Source: Ferruginibacter sp. (lineage in GTDB: Bacteria > Bacteroidota > Bacteroidia > Chitinophagales > Chitinophagaceae). Taken from it: 64,000 nucleotides of DNA. The position numbers were made by a program, and so were the translations under genes. Each line of letters begins with the position of its first letter. Position 1 is the first letter of the stretch. A model generated the notes under the pieces. It had not been told where the DNA came from and did not search any database. It saw only the letters and a list, made by a program, of their open reading frames with translations. Below, piece after piece: positions 29,785-37,175 of the stretch. The stretch spans positions 1 to 64,000 of the forward strand of contig JACMLJ010000041.1 in NCBI GenBank assembly GCA_014379625.1, given 5' to 3'.

Positions 29785-31554
29785 TTATTGACCGAGTACA
29801 ATTTGTACCCGCCTGTTTTTAGCTTTACCATCTACAGTGCCGTTATCTGCAACGGGTTCGCTGCTTCCCATACCTTTGCTTTCGATACGCGCCGCAACAA
29901 TACCTTTACCTTCGAGGTAAGTTTTAACACTATTGGCTCTTTGTTCTGACAGGCTTTGGTTAGCTATATCGTTACCTACATTGTCGGTATGACCATACAC
30001 ACCCACTTTTAAATTTTCGGCAACTACCGTACTCTTTAATATTTCATCCAGTATTGCATAGGATTGTGGTTTAATGACAGCGCTACCCGTTTCAAACTGA
30101 ATCTGGAATGATTTGGAAGACACCTTATCTGTAATAGTTGGTGCATAGCTTACCCCAATCGTTTTACCCTCCATCAATTCGGGGTGATTAACAATAACCG
30201 ACTGCATGTAAGATTTATCAATCATCCGGGCATATTCAGGGTATTTAGCCATGTACTCGGGATACATTTTAGAAAGTATATCACCAAAGGTATTGTATAC
30301 AATCTTGTAACGATCCAGTCCGTCTTTACCAAGACCAAACATGGTTGCCGCATCCGGCAGATTAAAAGCCATTGATCCGCCTAGTTCAACATCATTGCCC
30401 TGGATGTCTTTTTCAGTTACACCATTGTAGTATTTTAACCAGTAAGGGCCATCTTCTTCATTGTACACTTTCGCACTCACCTTAGCGGCAAATTCTTTTG
30501 CTTCGTTGTAACTACGAACCTGGTCGCCACTTTGTGAAAGCGCCATGATAAGGTTTTCAATATCGGTACGATGATCGTTGGCAAATTTGCGGATGGTAAT
30601 GGTAATATTGGGCATTTGTGTTGAATATTGCCTGGTGGAGGCTATATTGATCAATCCCCCTTTTTTGCGCGCAATATTTACATCCCCCGGTGTCCAGGTA
30701 GCAACAGCATCCACACCAACAGTGGTATCACTGCTAAGCTTTTTCCCATTTTCTACAAATGCCCTTTTTTCCTTATACCCGGTGATGTACTTGTTGGCCG
30801 CATCTAAAAAATCGCTTGCAGAAACCAGGTTAACGGCATTCCGGTCAAACGTGGTTTCGTCGGGGTTTACCTTTAAACCATTATCGCCTGCCCATTTTAA
30901 TAAAATATTCATATCCCCATCCCTTAAAAAGCAACTAACGGTTTTGCCTAACGCATTTTTAGGATCCGCCTTCCAGTTGGCAGGGCCCATCAGTTTATCT
31001 TCGCCATAACTTTTGCCCATTGCATAAAATGCTACCGGTTGATATTCCGGTCCAAGTGGTTCCAGTTCTTTACTTAAACCACTGAAAAAAGCGGGCATGC
31101 CATCACCCATGTAGGAAGCGAACACCCCTTCAATATTTGGATTGCTTTTATATTCGGAAGCAAACTTCACAATGTCAGCGATTGATTTATTACAATCATC
31201 CTGACGGATAATGTTGATCTGCAATTTCGCATTGTCTATTAAGGAACCTTTAGTTGTAATAGCCCCACCATTTGCATACATCAGCGGAAACTGGGCATTC
31301 CATGCCATCACTTCCCATTTAATTTTTGTTCCGCCATTAGCGCCCGGTGTTTCTGATGGCAGGGGTAATTTACTGGCCGCGGTGCCCTGGAGCGATGCTT
31401 CCGGTGCATCCGGCAACACTACCTTCCCTATTTCGGTCGATGTTTTAGCTTCCCTGGGGCGTTTATCCCACCATAATGTTTTAGCAGCGAACAAACCAGC
31501 CAGCACAACCAAAATAACTATAACTTTTCCGGAGGTTTTAACTTTTACAGACAT
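29785..31554 (-). CDS. Membrane-anchored substrate-binding protein fused to a peptidoglycan-binding OmpA domain
   Basis: A 589-residue protein. Residues about 10-28 form an uncleaved-looking TM anchor followed by KRPREAK. Residues about 50-470 resemble a type 2 periplasmic binding protein of the phosphate/nitrate/taurine class (ADIVKFASEY, GVFASYMGDGM, VDAVATWTPGDVN). The C-terminal 482-589 is an OmpA-like domain: FETGSAVIKP, then GHTDNVG with Asp524 and SEQRANSV with Arg539, the positions that hold meso-diaminopimelate, and NRRVQI at the end. The protein could therefore be held between inner membrane and cell wall. It is third in the operon, before the permease. NCBI-style annotation for similar proteins is substrate-binding/OmpA family; their role is not established to my knowledge. 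Confidence 0.82.
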   Translation of the reverse strand: MSVKVKTSGKVIVILVVLAGLFAAKTLWWDKRPREAKTSTEIGKVVLPDAPEASLQGTAASKLPLPSETPGANGGTKIKWEVMAWNAQFPLMYANGGAITTKGSLIDNAKLQINIIRQDDCNKSIADIVKFASEYKSNPNIEGVFASYMGDGMPAFFSGLSKELEPLGPEYQPVAFYAMGKSYGEDKLMGPANWKADPKNALGKTVSCFLRDGDMNILLKWAGDNGLKVNPDETTFDRNAVNLVSASDFLDAANKYITGYKEKRAFVENGKKLSSDTTVGVDAVATWTPGDVNIARKKGGLINIASTRQYSTQMPNITITIRKFANDHRTDIENLIMALSQSGDQVRSYNEAKEFAAKVSAKVYNEEDGPYWLKYYNGVTEKDIQGNDVELGGSMAFNLPDAATMFGLGKDGLDRYKIVYNTFGDILSKMYPEYMAKYPEYARMIDKSYMQSVIVNHPELMEGKTIGVSYAPTITDKVSSKSFQIQFETGSAVIKPQSYAILDEILKSTVVAENLKVGVYGHTDNVGNDIANQSLSEQRANSVKTYLEGKGIVAARIESKGMGSSEPVADNGTVDGKAKNRRVQIVLGQ

Positions 31555-31571
31555 TTTATTTTTAGTTTATT

Positions 31572-32558
31572 TTATTTTAATAAATCATTGTAACTATCAG
31601 TGTTTACCTTGCCTGGCACTATAGGTGCATTGGAAGGTTGCCATTGCGGCGCATTTAATTTTAATTCCACATCAGAATCATAGGTTTCCAGCATTTTCAA
31701 CCCTTCCACTTCAAATGTGGCATTGTCGAGGTCTATGCTTCGCATGAAATCGGTAGAATAACTGATCGCCTTTTTCATACTGGCCAATTTACCGGCAATG
31801 TCATCTTTAAGGTATTCCATACTTTGCTCCACCATTAATTTCTTTTCCGGATCACCTTTAAAAATTTTCATGGCAGAACTGAGGGCTTTGTTGCCACTGC
31901 TTACCGACTTGTACAGGTCCTTCTTTAAATCCAGTTCATTTTTAGCATCCTCAATCAGGTAGCCGCTGTTTTTATGCACCTTGCTTAAGTAATCCCCGAT
32001 TTTGGCGAGGCTGTCTCTTATGGGCGCCAGTTGTTTTATGTACTCATTGATACGCGCCACCTGCCGCGTGGCATTCCCTAATTCGGGCATCATGTTATTG
32101 TCCTTAGCGGCTTTTGCACGTGCCAGCATCTGGTGTATTTCTTTATCTTTTTCTGCCAGTTTCAGATCAATTTTTTCCTTTTGAGCCTCCACATCCACAC
32201 TTTGGTTATACAGGTTTTCCCGCTGTTTTTCCATATCGGAAATATAATCCTCCGCAATGATAAAAGGGTCCAGTTCTATTACAAAACCCACTAACTTTTT
32301 CATTATTATTTCATACAAATAAAACAGGCTTAACCTGAGTTTCCTATGTGTAATGCAATACAGGAACACGCCCAGGCTTACGAGCGCTATGCTGAAGTTG
32401 AGGGTATTCCATACAATTGTTGTAAGGATGGGGATTACATAATAACCTACCAGTGCCAGCAATCCCATACCGATGATAATACCGGGTTTTCCCCCGGGCC
32501 GGTTCCAGTACGATTTTAATTTATCCTGTGGTGTTACAGGAAATACATTTGTTTCCAT
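31572..32558 (-). CDS. Two-TM coiled-coil protein, PspA-like in shape, unknown function
   Basis: A 328-residue protein with no signal peptide. Two adjacent TM segments (about 26-46 and 49-69) are followed by a basic stretch and a long alpha-helical, heptad-rich cytosolic region (about 100-305; EDYISDMEKQRENLYNQS, KEIHQMLARAKAAKDN, and GDPEKKLMVEQSMEYLKDD). The C-terminus is a short disordered tail. The helix composition and pattern recall PspA/ESCRT-III-like proteins, but I see no sequence motif that proves membership. It is second in the operon, 9 bases after the first gene and 17 bases before the OmpA-fused binding protein. A structural or membrane-stress role linked to the ABC complex is an inference. 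Confidence 0.7.
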   Translation of the reverse strand: METNVFPVTPQDKLKSYWNRPGGKPGIIIGMGLLALVGYYVIPILTTIVWNTLNFSIALVSLGVFLYCITHRKLRLSLFYLYEIIMKKLVGFVIELDPFIIAEDYISDMEKQRENLYNQSVDVEAQKEKIDLKLAEKDKEIHQMLARAKAAKDNNMMPELGNATRQVARINEYIKQLAPIRDSLAKIGDYLSKVHKNSGYLIEDAKNELDLKKDLYKSVSSGNKALSSAMKIFKGDPEKKLMVEQSMEYLKDDIAGKLASMKKAISYSTDFMRSIDLDNATFEVEGLKMLETYDSDVELKLNAPQWQPSNAPIVPGKVNTDSYNDLLK

Positions 32559-32567
32559 ATTTTTTAA

Positions 32568-33236
32568 TTATAAGCTTGTTTTAATTTTTTGTATATCGCC
32601 TGATAACTTTGCCAGCATTGCATCACAGGCTATGTTGTACCCATTTTTATTACTGTTTATTTTTGCTTCTTCGTCAATTACTTCCTTTTTAAGGCTGGTA
32701 ATTTTTTGCTGGTTTTCGTTGATTTCTTTTGTGAGTTTTTGAATCATTTCATTATTGGTATTATTTCTTTTTTCAAGTTCGGCCATGGAGGCTTTACGCC
32801 CTTCAATTTCGCCCAGTACTTTTGTGTTGACTGCATTTTGAAACTCCTGTTTGTCTTTATCTACCACCTGCAGGTATTTTTCTGCACTATCAATCAGCAT
32901 TTCTTTGCTAAGTCCCTGTATTTTTAGCGTCGAAAATACCGCATTCATTCTCACGGTTTCATCCGGTACAGCCGCTTCAAGGGCTTCCATCATTTTCCAA
33001 AACTCGTAATAATCCGGACCAGGCAGGTTGACTTTGTCGAATAATTCTTCAAAATGCTTTTCAAATTTATCCAGGTCGTTTTGATTGATAAAGGCGGTGG
33101 CTGTTGCGGTAATTTTTGTGGTATGTTTTACCTGTAGGGGTAATCCATCATCACCCCAGGAAGAAGGAGCCGGTTTGGTTTCTTCGGGCTCAAATTCTAC
33201 AAACAGGCCTAAAGCCTTTTTAAACATATTGGACAT
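32568..33236 (-). CDS. Cytosolic coiled-coil protein, unknown function
   Basis: A 222-residue soluble protein, first of the five-gene operon. The N-terminal part (about 1-45) starts MFKKALGLFVEFEPEE and contains a Thr-rich strand (KHTTKITATATAFINQ). A helical domain follows (about 50-125; FEKHFEELFDKVNLPGP, YEFWKMMEALEA, QGLSKEMLIDSAEKYL), then a long coiled coil (about 130-205) of the form MAELEKRNNTNNEMIQKLTK. No catalytic motif, metal site or membrane segment is visible. Its partner is probably the coiled-coil region of the next protein. No family was recognised. Confidence 0.68.
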   Translation of the reverse strand: MSNMFKKALGLFVEFEPEETKPAPSSWGDDGLPLQVKHTTKITATATAFINQNDLDKFEKHFEELFDKVNLPGPDYYEFWKMMEALEAAVPDETVRMNAVFSTLKIQGLSKEMLIDSAEKYLQVVDKDKQEFQNAVNTKVLGEIEGRKASMAELEKRNNTNNEMIQKLTKEINENQQKITSLKKEVIDEEAKINSNKNGYNIACDAMLAKLSGDIQKIKTSL

Positions 33237-33686
33237 AGAAGGTTGTTTTAAAGTTATTAAATATAAATAATAATATGATTTACAGCAGATAATTTATTTT
33301 ATACTAACTGTAAGCTGCCTGGTGATGAAATTGTCTCCCATCCGCGGATTGGTTAGCCACCAAGCGCAACGGAGTATGTTGGTGCCTGCAGCTTCTACTG
33401 CCACCCTTAGCACAATAAAAATTCCTGTAAATGAAATTCAGACGGTTTTACGGTAACAGATTAAGATGCAATATACCTGCATTTACCTGTTGTGAATATA
33501 AATGTATTTAAAAACCAGGGGGAGAGGTGTTGAAGTTCGTTAGAATAAAATCTTTTAAGAAGAATACTACCTTTTTGGTATGCCTTTTCATTTTAATAAA
33601 ATTACAGATGCAAAGTTTATATAAATTATAACAATTGCAAAGGAAAATAGGGATGGATGGTAAATTTAGACAGTGGAGTTGAGTTT
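33237..33686. other. Intergenic region upstream of the ABC/OmpA operon
   Basis: 450 bases between the SGNH lipoprotein stop and the start of the five-gene operon; the operon promoter should lie here, probably in the AT-rich 33240-33310. No exact consensus promoter was found. A 43-codon plus-strand open frame at 33325-33456 (ending STIKIPVNEIQTVLR) reads somewhat like coding sequence but has no neighbours on its strand and no recognisable family. Confidence 0.5.
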
Positions 33687-34415
33687 TTATTGCAGGGAAG
33701 CCTTAATTAAGGGAGCCAGCAGCATCGCCCATTTTTTGTATTCTTTACCAGATGGATGCAGGCCATCACTGGCAATTAGAGCGGGATCGTTCAGGGCCTG
33801 CCTTGAGGAAGCGGTGATATCTAAATAAGAACATCCTGCTGACAGTGCCAGTTGTTTATTGATTACATTAAAAGAGTCAATCTCGCTGGCAATCAACGCA
33901 GTGGGATAGCCACTCGCAAAAGGTGTAACACTATAATCCGGTATGGATAAAACAAATACCCTGTTTTTTCTATACCCTGCATAAACTATCGACTTATTAA
34001 GCAGTATTGTAAATTCATCCCGGTACTGGGTTTGTGATAAGTGCCGGTATTGGTTATTTACACCAATTAACAGTGTAACTATATCGTAATTAGATTTTAG
34101 CGGAGGGGTTGAATTGATGCTTACGATTAAGTCGCCGGTGGTCCATCCTGTTTGAGCGATGATCTCGGGTGTGGACAATTTAATTCCGTCCAGCAATAAC
34201 AGGCTGGCTGTTTGATTGGGAAAGCGTTCAGCGACAGGTACAGACTGACCGATGGTATAGGAATCCCCCAGGGCAAGATAAGTTTTTGACATAGCCGTAT
34301 CTGCCGGTGTTGATGGTGCTACAGGATTTGGCATATAGGTATTGCTGTCATCTTCTTTTTTACAGGATGATGCCAGGTGTAAAATTATTAACGGTATGAA
34401 AAATGATCTCATCAT
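33687..34415 (-). CDS. SGNH/GDSL hydrolase lipoprotein
   Basis: A 242-residue esterase with a lipoprotein signal: a short hydrophobic N-terminus and SSCKKEDD at about residues 16-23. The acidic cluster after the Cys resembles the Bacteroidota surface-export signal. The SGNH blocks are clear: ALGDSYTIG (nucleophile Ser near residue 52), a Gly near GWTTGDL, LLIGVNNQY (Asn block), and SDGLHPSGKEY with the Asp-His pair near 216-219. This is the TesA-like single-domain type. It is the last gene of the leftward xyloglucan-type locus, 293 bases after a GH3. Removal of O-acetyl groups from xyloglucan or mannan at the cell surface is plausible but inferred. Confidence 0.85.
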   Translation of the reverse strand: MMRSFFIPLIILHLASSCKKEDDSNTYMPNPVAPSTPADTAMSKTYLALGDSYTIGQSVPVAERFPNQTASLLLLDGIKLSTPEIIAQTGWTTGDLIVSINSTPPLKSNYDIVTLLIGVNNQYRHLSQTQYRDEFTILLNKSIVYAGYRKNRVFVLSIPDYSVTPFASGYPTALIASEIDSFNVINKQLALSAGCSYLDITASSRQALNDPALIASDGLHPSGKEYKKWAMLLAPLIKASLQ

Positions 34416-34570
34416 TTTTACAGTTACGTTGTTGCCGACGGTTTAGTTCGATGTATGCCTAATGAATTAATGGATATTATTTTCATACCGCTAAGATCTG
34501 GCTTAGTTCTAAGTTACATTATTATGCAACATGCAGTTTGCACCTTTTAAAAAGATGTAAACTGCATGAA

Positions 34571-34680
34571 CCCACCCCAACCCATCTCCTCCTTCGGCAA
34601 GCTCAGGATTGAGGGGCTATAACCCTTGATAGTAAAGCTTTAACAAATCCGGCTATTTTTTTCCGGACAATAATGATTTA
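34571..34680. repeat. Dispersed 3' repeat, copy A
   Basis: About 110 bases that match a second copy at 47048-47160 with few differences (shared words include AAGCTCAGGATT, AGGGGCTATAACCCTT and CAAATCCG). It begins with CCCCAACCC and lies 28 bases beyond the stop of the GH3 at 34709. It contains a short AGGG/CCCT stem. It looks like a REP-like extragenic element. Confidence 0.7.
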
Positions 34681-34708
34681 AAATATACTTCACTATTTTA
34701 CAGATGAA

Positions 34709-36883
34709 TTACTTCAGCGTAATCTCTTTGCTGGCCCTGATATCCCGTGATGAACTTCCTGCCATGATTGTAAAACTGCCGGGTTCTACAACCCATTGCC
34801 CTTTTATATCATTGTAATATTGAAAAGCATCTTTACCCAGCACGATGGTCACCATCCTGCTTTCACCCGCTTTCAGGAATACTTTTTCAAAACCTTTCAA
34901 CTCTTTTTCTGGTCTTCTTAATGTACTGACATCATCTTTTACATACACCTGAACCACTTCCGCGCCGGCGAGTTTGCCTTTATTGGTAACCGTTAGTGTT
35001 ACGGTTGCTGATTGATTACCGGCAACCACATTCATGTTTGAATACCCAAAGCTGGTATAAGAAAGCCCGTGCCCAAATGGAAACTGTGGCGCCACTTTAT
35101 ACGTATCAAAATAACGATAGCCCACAAAAATATCATCTAAATAATGAACAGTAACGCCATCGCCCGGGTATTCGCCAATTGCATGCGCAGGACTTTCCGA
35201 TAATTGTTTAGGGAAGGTAACGGGTAGCTTGCCCGATGGATTGACTTCACCGAATAAAATTTCAGCCAATGCGTTGCCACCTTCGCTTCCGGGGTACCAT
35301 GCCTGCAGTATTGCAGGCACATCATTTACCCATCTTGTCATATCAATTGCGCCGCCGCCCATCAGCACCAGGATGGTTTTAGGATTAGCTTTTATAACGG
35401 CATCAATTAATTCATTTTGTCCGAAGGGCATTTCCATATCCGGTTTATCCGCGCCTTCTGCATCATAAGCATTATCACTCCATTTGGAAAAATCATATCC
35501 GTGTACCCAGCCGCCCACAATTATTGCAACATCCGCATTTTTTGCGGCATCCACTGCTTCTTTGATCAGATCCTTGTTGGCTTTGGCATCCTTTTCTACC
35601 TTATAACCGGCTGAATATGAAACATTGAACTTACCAGCTCCCATCCTGGTTAATCCTTCCCTTGGTGTTATTTCATATCGTGTGCGCACCTGCGAACTTC
35701 CTCCGCCCAATGATTGAAGGGTAGCTGCATTGGCCCCGATGAGCGCAATTGATTTGATTGTATTTTTGTTCAGTGGAAGCGTATTACTGTTGTTCTTCAA
35801 AAGCACAATACCTTCTTCCGCTACTTTTTTAGCCGTTGCAAAATGTTCTTTTGTACTAAAGGATCCGGCGGGCCTTTTATCGAACATGTGGGTTTTGTAC
35901 ATTACATATAATATCCTCCTTACTTTTTCGTCAATCAGCTTTTCGTCCACTACCCCATTTTTTACAAGCGTAATCACCGTATCTGCGAGGTAGAATTTAT
36001 CGTAAGCTTTTTTATCGAGGTCGGTGCCCATTTCAAGGTCTGTTCCAGACCAGATGGCTTCCAGCGTATTGTGCACGGCACTCCAGTCGCTCATCAATAA
36101 ACCTTTGAAGCCGAACTCCCCTTTTAGGATTTTATTTACCAGGTAATCATTTTCTGTACACCACTGTCCCCTGAATTTATTGTACGCCCCCATTGCGGTA
36201 TACACGCCCCCTTCCTGAACGGCTGCTTTAAAGCCGGGAAGGTAAATTTCACGGAGGGCCCTGTCACTCATTAAAACATTGATGCTTGATCTTTTTGTTT
36301 CCTGGTTGTTAGCGAGATAATGTTTAACGCATGCAGCCACACCCTGGTCCTGCACACCTTTTATATAACCCACCACCATTTTAGCAACCAGGTAGGGATC
36401 TTCACTCTGGTACTCAAAATTTCTTCCGTTTAACGGAGAGCGGATGATATTGATACCAGGACCAAGAATAATATCTTTACCGCGTGCATTAGCTTCGCTG
36501 CCCAATACGGCGCCGAAAGCATAGCCTAATTTCGGATTCCAGGTACTGGCCAGGCAAATACCGGTAGGCAGGTAGGTGCCGCTGTCAAATACATGCTGTG
36601 TAGACGCATCCCAGCCCCTGCCGTGCTCCATGCGAACACCATGGGGGCCATCACTCATGGTTAGTTCGGGTATGCCTAAGCGTTGAACACCTGCGGAGGT
36701 AAAGGAGGAATTACCATGTATCATGCCTACTTTTTCTTCCAGTGTCATCTGCTTTATCTTAGCATCTATTTTCTGGTAAATGGCTGCATCTGTTTGGGCA
36801 GGCTGGGCGTTGGTTTTTTCTTTACTGAATATGCAAAGCGCTATTGCAAGTGAAGAAGCTGTTCTGAGCATTAATCTTTTCAT
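34709..36883 (-). CDS. GH3 beta-glucosidase-type enzyme
   Basis: A 724-residue secreted GH3 with signal peptide to about residue 26. Domain 1 (about 35-350) carries MSDGPHGVR, GPGINIIRSPLNGRNFEYQSEDP, KH at 187-188 and the nucleophile D266 in LLMSDWSAV. Domain 2 (about 360-590) is the alpha/beta sandwich with GGWVHGYD and WYPGSEGGNALAE. The fibronectin-type III-like domain follows (about 630-724; VQVYVKDDVSTLRRPEKELKGF). Length is normal for three-domain beta-glucosidases. In a xyloglucan locus it would cleave non-reducing glucose after alpha-xylosidase action. GH3 substrate range is broad, so xylosidase activity is possible. Confidence 0.92.
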   Translation of the reverse strand: MKRLMLRTASSLAIALCIFSKEKTNAQPAQTDAAIYQKIDAKIKQMTLEEKVGMIHGNSSFTSAGVQRLGIPELTMSDGPHGVRMEHGRGWDASTQHVFDSGTYLPTGICLASTWNPKLGYAFGAVLGSEANARGKDIILGPGINIIRSPLNGRNFEYQSEDPYLVAKMVVGYIKGVQDQGVAACVKHYLANNQETKRSSINVLMSDRALREIYLPGFKAAVQEGGVYTAMGAYNKFRGQWCTENDYLVNKILKGEFGFKGLLMSDWSAVHNTLEAIWSGTDLEMGTDLDKKAYDKFYLADTVITLVKNGVVDEKLIDEKVRRILYVMYKTHMFDKRPAGSFSTKEHFATAKKVAEEGIVLLKNNSNTLPLNKNTIKSIALIGANAATLQSLGGGSSQVRTRYEITPREGLTRMGAGKFNVSYSAGYKVEKDAKANKDLIKEAVDAAKNADVAIIVGGWVHGYDFSKWSDNAYDAEGADKPDMEMPFGQNELIDAVIKANPKTILVLMGGGAIDMTRWVNDVPAILQAWYPGSEGGNALAEILFGEVNPSGKLPVTFPKQLSESPAHAIGEYPGDGVTVHYLDDIFVGYRYFDTYKVAPQFPFGHGLSYTSFGYSNMNVVAGNQSATVTLTVTNKGKLAGAEVVQVYVKDDVSTLRRPEKELKGFEKVFLKAGESRMVTIVLGKDAFQYYNDIKGQWVVEPGSFTIMAGSSSRDIRASKEITLK

Positions 36884-37077
36884 GTCTTTTTTTAAAATGG
36901 ATTTTAAAGTATTTGGAATTCTTCATTGGTTAAACTTCGTATGCGAGCTTCGAAAAATGTTACCACTTTTGAATTTTCCGCAAAGTTAGTTGAATTGAAG
37001 GCTGAATGAATTGTTTATTAACAAGGTTTGGATTCAAATTCATTTTCTTAATATTATTTTCTCCTTTTATCTTTTAT

Positions 37078-37161
37078 CCGATGGGTTTCGCCCATCGCTG
37101 TGATATTACGCCCTTTCAGCCGACGGGTTTCGCCCATCGCTGTGATATTACGCCCTTTCAG
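37078..37161. repeat. Two tandem 42-base units of a dispersed Bacteroidota repeat
   Basis: The unit CCGATGGGTTTCGCCCATCG plus TGTGATATTACGCCCTTTCAG occurs at 37078-37119 and again at 37120-37161 with one base changed (ATGGG to ACGGG). In the first copy ATGGG/CCCAT forms a small hairpin around TTTCG. Similar sequence is scattered through many Bacteroidota genomes. It lies 14 bases 3' of the GH3 stop at 37176, in the gap before the next gene. Confidence 0.8.
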
Positions 37162-37175
37162 GGCTGGGTTGCATT

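Noticed and set aside
30578..31009. 143-codon plus-strand frame opposite the OmpA-fused binding protein
   Set aside because: Antisense shadow of a well-supported coding region; no recognisable domain.
37078..37161. Two regularly spaced repeats as a possible CRISPR array
   Set aside because: The units are contiguous with no spacers, only two in number, and match a known style of Bacteroidota dispersed repeat.
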